From assembly GCA_019416425.1 (NCBI GenBank), contig DXXK01000073.1:15416-79415 (forward strand): DNA of 64,000 nucleotides. The letters are read 5' to 3'. Source of the DNA: Bacteroidales bacterium. Its GTDB lineage: Bacteria; Bacteroidota; Bacteroidia; Bacteroidales; Muribaculaceae. Position numbers and translations under genes: made by a program. The notes below the pieces were generated by a model. That model ran no database searches. It was given only the letters and a program-made list of their open reading frames with translations, and was not told the DNA's origin. Positions 50,603-58,558 of the stretch are shown here, piece by piece. Positions within the stretch are counted from its first letter, which is position 1. The number at the start of each line of letters is the position of its first letter.

Positions 50603-51508
50603 TCAGTCGGCGACCTTGCGGCCGATATGACGTCCGGCGAAGTACTGGTTGTAGACCAGTCCGGCGACTATCAAAGCCAGCCCCAGGTATGTGGTGGGCA
50701 TGATGGGCTCATGCAGGACCAGCGAGATGAAGAACAGCGACAGGAAGGGCGCCAGGTAGCACATCTGGTTGATCAGCGCCGGGTTGTCGGTGTGGCGTAT
50801 GGCCAGACCGAAGCAGATGAACGGAATTCCCATCTCGAACGCTCCGATATACATTCCTGACAGTAGTCCGGCGGCATTCATGGCGGACCTCGGCATGAAC
50901 AGCGCGCCGATTCCCAGATAGATGGAGCCGAACAGGAAGGTCAGGAACAGGGAGGTACCCTCGCTGACCTTGTCCTTGACGCTGTCGTTGACAATCCAGT
51001 ATGTGGCCCAGAGGAAGGCGCTGCCGAAGCATAGGATCAGTCCCAATATCGAGACGGATCCTGTGATGCCCTTGCCTCCAATCGAGATCGCCGCCACTCC
51101 GGCAAGCGACACGGCCATGCCTATATACTTGACGGCGGGGATTGCCTTGTGCGAGATCACGGCAAGCATCACGGTGAGCAGTATAGGCCAGAAGTAGTTG
51201 ACAGGCTGTGCTATCTGCGCGGGAAGGTAGTCGTAGGCGGCGAACAGCACCAGATAGTAAGCCACAGGGGAGATGAGTCCCAGGATTGCGAAACGGCTCC
51301 AGAGAGCCGTTGTAAGCCTGCGCAACTCGCCCCATGACCGGCACATGCACATCCAGACGGTGAATATGGCCAGGGCCGAGAGGCTTGCCACCAGTACCAT
51401 CTGGAAGACCGTCAGGTGAATCAGGGCGATCTTGAAGGCCGTGGCGACCGTGGACCAGCTCAGCACGGCGATGGAGCCGAGCGTGATTGATTTCGCGGAT
51501 TGGGTCAT
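50603..51508 (-). CDS. DMT-superfamily (EamA) transporter
   Basis: The 301-residue protein has ten hydrophobic segments in two repeated EamA halves (first from SITLGSIAVLSWSTVATAFK, second from GSVSILGLILCFGSAFLWATYWI) and ends in a basic tail (YNQYFAGRHIGRKVAD). EamA proteins export amino acids or other small metabolites. It follows the aminopeptidase P gene by 9 bp, so the two are probably in one transcript. The substrate is unknown. Confidence 0.86.
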   Translation of the reverse strand: MTQSAKSITLGSIAVLSWSTVATAFKIALIHLTVFQMVLVASLSALAIFTVWMCMCRSWGELRRLTTALWSRFAILGLISPVAYYLVLFAAYDYLPAQIAQPVNYFWPILLTVMLAVISHKAIPAVKYIGMAVSLAGVAAISIGGKGITGSVSILGLILCFGSAFLWATYWIVNDSVKDKVSEGTSLFLTFLFGSIYLGIGALFMPRSAMNAAGLLSGMYIGAFEMGIPFICFGLAIRHTDNPALINQMCYLAPFLSLFFISLVLHEPIMPTTYLGLALIVAGLVYNQYFAGRHIGRKVAD

Positions 51509-51517
51509 GCGTGATCG

Positions 51518-52894
51518 TTATTTGCGCAGAGCTTCGACTTCCTCGGTGGTAAGGGGTATTTTCTTGCCCAGACGGCGTGAGCCGTTGGCCGTGATCAGAT
51601 AGTCCTCCTCGTTGCGGATTCCGCCGAAGTCACGCCATTTGTCGAGTTCGTCGTAGTTGATGAAGTCGGTGAAGCGACCCTCGCCGCGCCACAGGTCGAT
51701 CAGCTCGGGGATGAAGTACACCCCCGGCTCGATGGTCAGCACGAAGCCTTCCTCCAACGGACGTGCCAGACGCAGCGACTTGCGGCCGAACTGCGTGCTC
51801 TTGGGCTTGCCGTCATAGCCGACGTAGACCTCGCCCAGATTCTCCATGTCGTGCACGTCGAGGCCCATCATGTGGCCCAGGCCGCACTGGAAGAACATGG
51901 CGTGCGCTCCGGCTGCGACGGCCTCGGCGGAATCACCCTTCAGGATGCCCAGGTCCTTCATTCCGGCGCAGATCACTTCTGCGGCGCGCTCGTAGACCTT
52001 CAGGAACGGCACGCCGGGAGCCAGCATGTCGACGGCGGCCAGATGCGAGGCCACCTGGATGTCGTAGATGCTCTTCTGGCGTGGGGTGAACGTCTTGCCT
52101 GCGCAGATGGTGGACGACATGTCGCCGGCGTATCCAGAGGAACGCTCGGCACCGGCATCGATCAGCACCATGTCGCCGGGCTTGATGACGTTGCCGTGGT
52201 AGTGGTTGTGGAGCGTCTCGCCGTGGACGGTGCAGATGGTCGGGAAGGAAAGGGTGCAGTTGTTCTTGGCGGCGGTGTACTCAATCAGTGCTGCGATCTC
52301 GTACTCGTGCATTCCGGGCTGGATAGCTTCGGTCGCGGCTATGTGCATGTCGGCTGTGACGTCGCATGCCTTCTCGATCTCGGCGATTTCCTCGGGAGTC
52401 TTGTGGTTGCGCATGTCCACGACGCCGCGGATGAACTCGACCGACGGCTTCTCGTCGCCGGGTTTAACGTCCAGCAGACGCCACAGCTTGATCTGATGCT
52501 CGGGACGGTAGGTGGGAAGATAGCGTACGGTCTGTCCGGAGGCGCGGGCCTTGTCCAGGACATCGCGTAGCTGCGCCGTGGGGAGGACGGAGTCAACGCC
52601 GACGCTGTGCGCCTTCTCGTGGAGCGTTGGCTGCGTGCCCATCCATACGATGTCGTCGATGGTCAACTCGTCGCCGAAGATTATCTCACGGTCGTTGTCA
52701 ATGTCGATCATAGCGGCCAGCCCGGCGAAGGGAAGGCCGAAGTAATAGAGGAACGTCGAGTCCTGACGGTGGTTGTAGGTGTTGTCGGCATAGTTCATGC
52801 CGCACTCGTCGTTGCCCAGGAACAGCAGGAGTCCAGACCCGACACGTTTCTTGAGTTCAGCTCGACGCTGAACATATGTTTCCTTACTGAACAT
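51518..52894 (-). CDS. pepP: Xaa-Pro aminopeptidase (aminopeptidase P, M24B)
   Basis: The 458-residue enzyme has an N-terminal AMP_N domain (about 1-150, YNHRQDSTFLYYFGLPFAG) and an M24 pita-bread domain. Metal ligands are visible in MVLIDAGAERSSGYAGDMSST (two Asp), CGLGHMMGLDVHD (His) and two Glu in LTIEPGVYF and near IRNEEDYLIT. It removes an N-terminal residue before proline in the cytoplasm. The highly structured element at 52918-53043 lies just upstream and could be its leader. Confidence 0.92.
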   Translation of the reverse strand: MFSKETYVQRRAELKKRVGSGLLLFLGNDECGMNYADNTYNHRQDSTFLYYFGLPFAGLAAMIDIDNDREIIFGDELTIDDIVWMGTQPTLHEKAHSVGVDSVLPTAQLRDVLDKARASGQTVRYLPTYRPEHQIKLWRLLDVKPGDEKPSVEFIRGVVDMRNHKTPEEIAEIEKACDVTADMHIAATEAIQPGMHEYEIAALIEYTAAKNNCTLSFPTICTVHGETLHNHYHGNVIKPGDMVLIDAGAERSSGYAGDMSSTICAGKTFTPRQKSIYDIQVASHLAAVDMLAPGVPFLKVYERAAEVICAGMKDLGILKGDSAEAVAAGAHAMFFQCGLGHMMGLDVHDMENLGEVYVGYDGKPKSTQFGRKSLRLARPLEEGFVLTIEPGVYFIPELIDLWRGEGRFTDFINYDELDKWRDFGGIRNEEDYLITANGSRRLGKKIPLTTEEVEALRK

Positions 52895-52917
52895 GATATG
52901 AATATTGGAATGAAAAG

Positions 52918-53043
52918 AATGTGCCGCATTACCGGCTCAGTAGCTTAACATAGGGGCATCGCCTCTGCGATGCATAATCAAACCAACACTAACGCTATGA
53001 GAATTTAAAAGCGTCCCTATGCATACGGGTAATGCGGCACATT
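52918..53043. ncRNA. Candidate structured RNA between pepP and glnS
   Basis: Nested perfect stems are visible. P1 is AATGTGCCGCATTACC (52918-52933) with 53028-53043, 16 bp. P2 is CATAGGG (52949-52955) with CCCTATG (53015-53021). P3 is GCATCGC with GCGATGC (52956-52962, 52967-52973). P4 is ACGCT with AGCGT (52992-52996, 53010-53014). P2 stacks directly on P3 and on P4, giving a closed three-way junction. T-rich sequence follows P1 on both strands. On the minus strand it lies after glnS and directly before pepP, so it could be a pepP leader, a glnS terminator with extra structure, or a small mobile element. No known family recognised. Confidence 0.5.
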
Positions 53044-53079
53044 TTTTCCATTGATTGCAACTGTGAGGAAGGCCTGTGC

Positions 53080-54798
53080 TCAGCCTTTCTTCTGGATCTT
53101 GGCCCAGGCATCCTTCAGGCCGACGGTCTTGTTGAAGACGGGAAGGTCCGGAGTGGAGTCCTTGTCGACTACATAGTAGCCCAGGCGTTGGAACTGGTAA
53201 TGGTCGCCTGCGTTGATGCGCTGGGCCAGCCAGGGCTCGATCATGGCGTTGTCGCGCACCTTCAGCGAGTCGGGATTCAGCAGCTCGCGGAAGTCTCCCT
53301 CCTCGGCGCCGGGGTTCTCGACTGCGAACAGACGGTCGTAGTCGCGGATTTCGGCGCGTGTGGCTGTGGGGACACTGACCCAGTGCAGTGTACCCTTCAC
53401 CTTGCGGTCGGCTCCGGGGAGACCGCTGCGGGTCTCGGGGTCGTAGGTGGCGTGTATCTCGGTGATGTTGCCGTCGGTATCTTTCACGACGCCTGTGCAC
53501 TTCACGATGTAGGCGCCCTTGAGACGTACCTCCTTGTCGGGCGACATGCGGAAGAACTTCTTGGGCGGGTTCTCCATGAAGTCCTCGCGCTCGATCCAGA
53601 GCTCGCGGGTGAACGGCATCTGATGGGTGCCCTCGGCGGGATTCTCGGGATTGTTCTCCATCTCCATCATCTCGGTCTGCCCCTCGGGATAGTTGTCCAG
53701 GATGAGCTTGACGGGATTCTGGACCACGCTGACGCGTGTCGCGGTGGCATTGAGGTCTTCGCGAACGGAATGCTCAAGCAGCTCGATGTGGTTCAGTGCC
53801 TCATACTTGGTGTAGCCGATTCGGTTTATGAAGTTCTTGATCGACGACGGTGTATAGCCGCGACGTCGCAGGCCGCGCAGGGTGGGCATGCGGGGGTCGT
53901 CCCATCCGGCCACGAGGCCCTCCTTGACCAGCTGCAGGAGCTTGCGCTTGCTCATCACTGTGTAGGTCAGGTTGAGTCGGTTGAACTCGATCTGACGCGG
54001 ACAGTAAGACTCGTCGGCCAGCTCGCGGACGAAGTACTCGTAAAGCGGACGGTGAGGCACGAACTCCAGTGTGCAGATGGAGTGGGTCACGCCTTCGAAG
54101 TAGTCGCTCTGGCCGTGCGCGAAGTCGTACATGGGGTATACCTTCCAGGTGGTTCCGGTGCGCCAGTGTGGCGTCTTGATGATGCGGTACATGATCGGGT
54201 CGCGGAAGTGCATGTTGTCCGAGGCCATGTCGATCTTGGCGCGAAGCACCATTGAGCACTCGTCGAAGTCGCCGGCGTTCATGCGCTCGAACAGGTCGAG
54301 GTTCTCCTCTACTGGACGGTCACGGTAGGGCGATGCCGTACCGGGTGTGGTGGGCGTGCCCTTCTGCTGGGCGATCTGCTCGCTGGTCTGCTCGTCCACA
54401 TAAGCCTTTCCCTCGCGGATCAGGCGTTTGGCCAGGTCGTACAGCTGGGGGAAATAGTCCGAGGCGTAGTATAGACGGTCGCCCCAGTCGTAACCCAGCC
54501 AGTGGATGTCCTCCTTGATGGCCTCCACGTACTCGGTGTCCTCCTTCTGGGGATTGGTGTCGTCGAAGCGGAGGTTGCAGGTGCCTCCGAATTTCTCGGC
54601 CGCGCCGAAGTCCATGATGAATGCCTTGGCATGACCGATGTGTAGATAGCCGTTGGGCTCGGGCGGGAAACGGGTGTTGAGACGTCCTCCGTTCTTTCCG
54701 GCCGCCAGGTCATTCTTGATTTCCTGCTCTACAAAACTGAGACCTTCCTCAGGCGTGTTGCCCTCGGTCAGAATCTCCTCGTTGACATTGTTGTCCAT
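53080..54798 (-). CDS. glnS: Glutaminyl-tRNA synthetase
   Basis: The 572-residue class I synthetase has the HIGH motif in RFPPEPNGYLHIGHAKAF (about 43-60), NLRFDDTNPQKED, and the KMSKS counterpart VMSKRKL. The C-terminal beta-barrel anticodon-binding domain follows (about 345-560). It charges tRNA-Gln. The N-terminal 25 residues are an extra acidic lead compared with E. coli (554 residues). It is monocistronic, with a TAAATTTG -7 box at 54874-54881 upstream. Confidence 0.95.
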   Translation of the reverse strand: MDNNVNEEILTEGNTPEEGLSFVEQEIKNDLAAGKNGGRLNTRFPPEPNGYLHIGHAKAFIMDFGAAEKFGGTCNLRFDDTNPQKEDTEYVEAIKEDIHWLGYDWGDRLYYASDYFPQLYDLAKRLIREGKAYVDEQTSEQIAQQKGTPTTPGTASPYRDRPVEENLDLFERMNAGDFDECSMVLRAKIDMASDNMHFRDPIMYRIIKTPHWRTGTTWKVYPMYDFAHGQSDYFEGVTHSICTLEFVPHRPLYEYFVRELADESYCPRQIEFNRLNLTYTVMSKRKLLQLVKEGLVAGWDDPRMPTLRGLRRRGYTPSSIKNFINRIGYTKYEALNHIELLEHSVREDLNATATRVSVVQNPVKLILDNYPEGQTEMMEMENNPENPAEGTHQMPFTRELWIEREDFMENPPKKFFRMSPDKEVRLKGAYIVKCTGVVKDTDGNITEIHATYDPETRSGLPGADRKVKGTLHWVSVPTATRAEIRDYDRLFAVENPGAEEGDFRELLNPDSLKVRDNAMIEPWLAQRINAGDHYQFQRLGYYVVDKDSTPDLPVFNKTVGLKDAWAKIQKKG

Positions 54799-54873
54799 AA
54801 TATATTATGTCGATATTACGTCGTTATGATCCAAGTGGGGGAACTGTTGTGACAACAATCCCCGTTAAAATTG

Positions 54874-54881
54874 CAAATTTA
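54874..54881 (-). promoter_or_regulatory. -7 box of glnS
   Basis: On the minus strand TAAATTTG, a perfect TAnnTTTG about 76 bases before the start. The -33 region is T-rich but lacks TTTG at the right distance. Confidence 0.5.
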
Positions 54882-54912
54882 CAAAAAATCCATTAAAAAT
54901 GAAAACAAAATC

Positions 54913-54944
54913 GGCTTCTTGAGTCCTGAGGGATTCAAGAAGCC
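54913..54944 (-). terminator. Terminator-like hairpin upstream of glnS
   Basis: GGCTTCTTGA (54913-54922) pairs perfectly with TCAAGAAGCC (54935-54944). On the minus strand it is followed by GATTTTGTTTTCATTTTT. It could end a transcript of the candidate small gene at 54987-55085. Confidence 0.65.
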
Positions 54945-54986
54945 TTATTTGGCAGGGTAGCTGCGCGGGCTACATTGAGAACGGGG

Positions 54987-55085
54987 TCAGTTGATCACCA
55001 TATTACCTAACGAGCAACCCTGGACCACCACATATGTACGGGCGAACTGCCGGATGAAACACAATGTGGTTTTCTTAGGTTTTTT
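54987..55085 (-). CDS. Candidate small peptide gene
   Basis: A minus-strand frame starting MKKPKKTTLCFIRQF encodes 32 residues ending GNMVIN; an upstream in-frame start at 55172 would extend it to 61. The pattern (basic start, RTYVVVQGCSLGNM at the end) recalls the many unassigned short Bacteroidales peptides with a basic N-terminus and a Gly/Ser-rich end. A hairpin with a T-rich tail lies 43 bp downstream. I see no clear promoter. A plus-strand frame of similar size overlaps it. The rest of 54799-55302 holds only the glnS promoter and two hairpins. Confidence 0.35.
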   Translation of the reverse strand, partial: KKPKKTTLCFIRQFARTYVVVQGCSLGNMVIN

Positions 55086-55244
55086 CATTATATTGTTCTT
55101 TGTGTCTACTGATTTTTTAGTTGAGTATTCGTGGGTCATAGGCATCAAGGATTTAAGTGGCATGAATGGCATATGATTTTATAAATTACACATATATAAC
55201 GTCATGTGTGCAAAAAATATTTTAGGAGAATGTTAGAAATTACA

Positions 55245-55283
55245 TAAAAAAGTGCGGCATATCCCGGTTGGGGGATATGCCGC
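55245..55283 (-). terminator. Terminator of the sigma-factor gene
   Basis: GCGGCATATCCC (55254-55265) pairs perfectly with GGGATATGCCGC (55272-55283). On the minus strand it is followed by six T residues. Confidence 0.92.
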
Positions 55284-55302
55284 CAATGCGGTGTTTGGAT
55301 TT

Positions 55303-55893
55303 TTAAAGGGTCAATACGATGTCTTTCTCGTTTGCGATGCGCCGCAGGTTCAGGATTGCGTAACGCATGCGGCCCAAGGCGGTATTGATGCTGACGCCGG
55401 TGATCTCGGCAATCTCCTTGAAGCTGAGGCACTGATAGTAACGCATCATGAGTACCTGCCGCTGCAGTTCGGGGAGCTCCTTGATCAGCATCTTGACGTC
55501 CGCCTTGATCTGGTCGGAAATCAGTACGTCCTCGATGGTCTGCTCGCACAGTTCCTTGCGGTTCAGTACGTTCACATCGGTCAGGTCGGTGGACTGAAGG
55601 TTCTCCGACTTTTCCTGACGGTAGTAGTCTATGATCAGGTTATGCGCTATCCGCGAGATCCAGGCGGGGAACTTGCCGTTCTCCGTGTACCGACCCTGGC
55701 GGATGGTCTGTATGGCCTTGACAAATGTCTCCTGGAATATATCGTTCGCTACGTCCTCGTTCTTGATGATGCGGAGGATATAGTTGAATATGCGGTCTTG
55801 GTGACGTTTCAGGAGCGTATCGAATGCCTCGTTGTTACCTTGCGCATAAGCCTTGACAAGCTGCTCGTCAGTCAAGGTCATGTTGTTTGCCAT
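55303..55893 (-). CDS. RNA polymerase sigma-70 family (ECF-type) factor
   Basis: The 196-residue protein has region 2 (LLKRHQDRIFNYILRIIKNEDVANDIFQETFVKA, about 25-60, then FPAWISRIAHNLIIDYYRQ) and region 4 (LPELQRQVLMMRYYQCLSFKEIAEITGVSINTALGRMRYAI, about 135-180). Its length and lack of region 3 make it ECF-type. No anti-sigma gene is adjacent, unlike most SusCD-linked ECF factors; this type is widely conserved and stand-alone in Bacteroidales. ATG 55893 is used since the longer frame to 56037 would cross the promoter. Confidence 0.9.
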   Translation of the reverse strand: MANNMTLTDEQLVKAYAQGNNEAFDTLLKRHQDRIFNYILRIIKNEDVANDIFQETFVKAIQTIRQGRYTENGKFPAWISRIAHNLIIDYYRQEKSENLQSTDLTDVNVLNRKELCEQTIEDVLISDQIKADVKMLIKELPELQRQVLMMRYYQCLSFKEIAEITGVSINTALGRMRYAILNLRRIANEKDIVLTL

Positions 55894-56006
55894 TCTGCTT
55901 TGTTGTTGGTTGGGTAAATGTGTTCTATAGGCAGTTTGGTTTGGTTTGGACTTCTGTTCTTGTCTGTTTTTATTAGAGTTGTTGAAGTGCGTTTGAATTG
56001 CGAACA

Positions 56007-56038
56007 CAAAATTACAACACACAACGTCAAATTGCAAA
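56007..56038 (-). promoter_or_regulatory. Promoter of the sigma-factor gene
   Basis: On the minus strand TTTG (56035-56038), 20 bases, TAATTTTG (56007-56014): an exact match. The leader is about 107 bases. Confidence 0.87.
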
Positions 56039-56137
56039 TTTTAGCGTAATAATTATTGTTAAAAATTATTAATTAAAACGCTATGTCCCTGCTATAGTCT
56101 CCGCGTAGCTGATTATGCATTATGCATTTTGAATTCT

Positions 56138-56989
56138 TCATTCCTTGACAAAGCGTGCCGCGCACCAGTTGTCAGATAGTTTCTTGCCCGTATATGTCAA
56201 GCCAAGACGTGTGGCCGCCTCGGTGATCATTGGCAGGTCGTGGTCGTAGAAGCCGCTGAGCAGCATCACGCCCCCTGGACGCAGGGCCTGTACGTAGTTT
56301 TCCAGGTCGGCCAGGATTATGTTGCGGTTGATGTTGGCCAGGAAGAAGTCGGCAGGCGGCAGCGCGGCCAGAGCCGAGGCGTCGCCGCAGAGCATGGTGA
56401 TGTCGCGGTGGTTCAGACGCGCGTTCTCCACTGCGTTCTCCCAGGCTCCGGAATCAATCTCGACACCGGTCACCGGTTCGGCGCCGCGCATGGAGGCAAG
56501 GATGGCCAGGATGCCGGTGCCGGTGCCCATGTCGATCAGCGAGCGTCCGGCCAGGTCCTCCTGCAGCAGCCATGCGGTCATACGGCTGGTGGTATGGTGA
56601 TGGCCGGTGCCGAAGGCCATCTTGGGGTCGATCACGATATCGTACTCGGCATGCGGCACGTCATGGTGGAAGCTGCTGTGGATCACGCACCGGCCCTCGA
56701 TCACGATGGGCTTGAAGTAGTTCTTCTCCCATTCCTCGTTCCAGTCGCGGCCTTCGACGCGTTCCGAAGTGATGGTGAACTGCGTGAATATGGGGAATCC
56801 CTCCAGCGTCTCGGTGGCCAATGCCGCCGGATTCTCAGTGGCGTCCACGGGGAGGTAGGCCGTCAGGCCCATCGGGTCGGGTTCGAATGTCTCGAACCCG
56901 CAGTCGGCCAGGAATGCCGCGGCCAGGTCGGTTATGTCGTTATTGCATGGCTCGGCATCGATGCGAACCTTGTAATAGTCCTTGCTCAT
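56138..56989 (-). CDS. prmA: Ribosomal protein L11 methyltransferase
   Basis: The 283-residue protein has an N-terminal substrate-recognition domain (about 1-95), the block IDPKMAFGTGHHHTTSRMTAW, and the SAM-binding motif IDMGTGTGILAILASMRGAE, followed by DFFLANINRNIILADL. This order is that of PrmA, which trimethylates L11. It is transcribed away from the sigma gene region on the same strand, with a terminator of the upstream holin-type operon at 57026-57051. Confidence 0.92.
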   Translation of the reverse strand: MSKDYYKVRIDAEPCNNDITDLAAAFLADCGFETFEPDPMGLTAYLPVDATENPAALATETLEGFPIFTQFTITSERVEGRDWNEEWEKNYFKPIVIEGRCVIHSSFHHDVPHAEYDIVIDPKMAFGTGHHHTTSRMTAWLLQEDLAGRSLIDMGTGTGILAILASMRGAEPVTGVEIDSGAWENAVENARLNHRDITMLCGDASALAALPPADFFLANINRNIILADLENYVQALRPGGVMLLSGFYDHDLPMITEAATRLGLTYTGKKLSDNWCAARFVKE

Positions 56990-57025
56990 GATTCGGATAG
57001 TGCAGTATATGAAACTTGATGATAC

Positions 57026-57051
57026 AATAAAACTCCCCGCAGGCAGGGAGT
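57026..57051 (-). terminator. Terminator of the YtxH/holin-like operon
   Basis: ACTCCC (57032-57037) pairs with GGGAGT (57046-57051); on the minus strand followed by TTTTATTG. Confidence 0.7.
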
Positions 57052-57068
57052 GAGGCTAAACATGGAGA

Positions 57069-57473
57069 TCAATTGTTCTTCGGACTGTCTTTTTTCTTCT
57101 TCTTGCGTAATCTGTTCACCAGGCGTATTGTGGGTGGAATCAGTGAGATTCCCACCATGATATAGTCGAATGGCTTTAGACGGCCTGTAACGGTCTTCAG
57201 TATTGTCTTGCCGACACCACCGGCGGATGCCAGCGCTGGGACCTTGCTGACCAAGGTGCCGATTTGTGGCAGCGCCTTGGCGGATTTTGAGTTGCCGAAG
57301 GGGTTCTTGAGGTCCTGTACTCCCTGTGTCACCTTGGACTTGCAGAATTCCTTGCGCAGGGCTGCCAGAGCGCGCTGGTAGCGTAGCTCCTCCATGGTGT
57401 AACCCTTGAAATTCTTTTTGCTCAGAGCCTTGGCGGCTGCGGCATCGGCGGTAGATATTTCTGATTTTGCCAT
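57069..57473 (-). CDS. Hypothetical protein of the YtxH/holin-like operon
   Basis: The 134-residue protein is basic, begins with a small Ala-rich segment (STADAAAAKALSKKNFKGYTMEELRYQRALAALRKEF), has a weakly hydrophobic region near residues 85-120 (FDYIMVGISLIPPTIRLVNRLRKKKKK) and ends in Lys/Asp/Asn. It is the last gene of a four-gene set. It probably binds the membrane surface; no family is recognised beyond this being a common neighbour of holin-like genes in Bacteroidales. Confidence 0.65.
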   Translation of the reverse strand: MAKSEISTADAAAAKALSKKNFKGYTMEELRYQRALAALRKEFCKSKVTQGVQDLKNPFGNSKSAKALPQIGTLVSKVPALASAGGVGKTILKTVTGRLKPFDYIMVGISLIPPTIRLVNRLRKKKKKDSPKNN

Positions 57474-57494
57474 ATCTGTGGATTTTAGGGTTAC

Positions 57495-57869
57495 TTATGC
57501 GTTGTTTTCATCTTCAGGCTCGGAATCCGGAGTGATGAGGATCCGGGTCAGCATGCGTGCCAGCGGGTTGAGAAGCAGGGGTTGACGGAATAGCCACAGG
57601 AGCACCAGCACGAGTATGATAATACCGCCTACCGTTACGTACGCCAGTGCCGGGCAGAGGATCAGTTTGAACAGTTCCACCAGCGCGAAACTGAACATGA
57701 TGATCGCGACGAACCCGAGGAGGGCGCAGATGAAACCGATAATCAGAGTTGTGAGCAGAACGGTCAGCTTCTCGGCCATAGTCAGCTTGGCATAGTTGAT
57801 TTCCAGACTGATCCATGTCTTTCCCTGCTCGAAAATGTTCTGTATATCGTCAAGTAATTTCAATCTCAT
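57495..57869 (-). CDS. Phage-holin-superfamily-like membrane protein
   Basis: The 124-residue protein starts with an amphipathic helix (LLDDIQNIFEQGKTWISLEINYAKLTMAEK) and has two long hydrophobic helices (about 34-64 and 70-100), then a polar acidic tail (ITPDSEPEDENNA). This is the YqjE/Holin-X layout (phage holin family by name only, not a lysis protein). It probably works with the YtxH proteins just upstream at the inner membrane, maybe under envelope stress. Confidence 0.75.
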   Translation of the reverse strand: MRLKLLDDIQNIFEQGKTWISLEINYAKLTMAEKLTVLLTTLIIGFICALLGFVAIIMFSFALVELFKLILCPALAYVTVGGIIILVLVLLWLFRQPLLLNPLARMLTRILITPDSEPEDENNA

Positions 57870-57900
57870 AGTGGAAGGCGGTTATATGCAACAGGATTGA

Positions 57901-57930
57901 GCATCCCGGTCCGGCAGGGGACCGGGATGC
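57901..57930 (-). other. Intercistronic hairpin
   Basis: GCATCCCGGTCC pairs perfectly with GGACCGGGATGC (12 bp, 6-base loop). It has no T-run and lies between the second YtxH gene and the holin-like gene; probably mRNA processing or partial termination. Confidence 0.7.
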
Positions 57931-57943
57931 GGTATGGTTATGA

Positions 57944-58138
57944 TTACTTCTCGGTTGATGCGAGTTCGGCGACGAGTGCGTCAACCTCCTCGTCGCTGAC
58001 GTTGCAGCCATGCTTGCGGAGGATGCCGCAGATCTTCTCGCGGACGTCGGCTCCCTTCTCGGGGGCGAACAGCAGGGCGGCGGCGCAGCCTGCGATGGCA
58101 CCGCCGACAAAGGCGGAAATCAGTGTCAATGCTTTCAT
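57944..58138 (-). CDS. YtxH-domain small membrane protein (second copy)
   Basis: The 64-residue protein has one membrane helix (LISAFVGGAIAGCAAALLFAP) with the YtxH-typical small-residue pattern and APEKGADVREKICGIL directly after, then an acidic tail. It is a paralogue of the gene 27 bp upstream (58166-58372), with the same APEKG(A/T)D(V/T)R block. Confidence 0.82.
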   Translation of the reverse strand: MKALTLISAFVGGAIAGCAAALLFAPEKGADVREKICGILRKHGCNVSDEEVDALVAELASTEK

Positions 58139-58165
58139 CTTGTATTGTGTTTGTTATGTTAGACG

Positions 58166-58372
58166 TTACAGGGTTGCGTCCTTTACCTGGTCCTCGATCT
58201 CGTCGACCAGCTCATCGAGTTTCTCCTTCTTCAGGGTGATGCCCTTCTCCTTGAGATACTCGGCGATCTTGGTACGTGTATCGGTTCCCTTCTCGGGAGC
58301 CACCAGCAGTCCGATTGCTGCTCCGGCGATGGCGCCGCCCAGCACAGACAGAATGATGTGAAGAGGTTTCAT
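58166..58372 (-). CDS. YtxH-domain small membrane protein (first copy)
   Basis: The 68-residue protein has one membrane helix (HIILSVLGGAIAGAAIGLLVAP) and the block APEKGTDTRTKIAEYLKEKG followed by a charged helix (KLDELVDEIEDQV). YtxH proteins are small stress-linked membrane proteins of unknown mechanism. It heads the operon; the leader holds a strong hairpin (58424-58449). Confidence 0.84.
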   Translation of the reverse strand: MKPLHIILSVLGGAIAGAAIGLLVAPEKGTDTRTKIAEYLKEKGITLKKEKLDELVDEIEDQVKDATL

Positions 58373-58423
58373 GTCTTTGTGTGTTTAGTTGGTTATTATC
58401 TTGTTATTATTTTAATGCTTGCA

Positions 58424-58472
58424 GGGAGGCCGACACTGTCGGCCCCTCCGATTCTATAACAATGCAAATATA
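58424..58472 (-). promoter_or_regulatory. -7 box and leader hairpin of the YtxH operon
   Basis: On the minus strand TATATTTG (58465-58472) is a perfect -7 box; the -33 region is not convincing. The leader then contains GGCCGACA-G-TGTCGGCC, an 8-bp stem with flanking GGAGG/CCTCC, at 58424-58449. This hairpin starts about 50 bases before the ATG and could control translation or RNA stability. Confidence 0.5.
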
Positions 58473-58558
58473 CAAATTGTCATCGGTATAAAAAAATTTT
58501 TTGGCGAATATCCTTAAATTATACCGATTCGGACCCGATAGGGGTCGGTAGCAAGGCA

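Noticed and set aside
57495..57869. Prophage indicated by a 'holin' gene
   Set aside because: The protein is of the YqjE/Holin-X type found in ordinary chromosomes, next to YtxH genes; no other phage genes are present.
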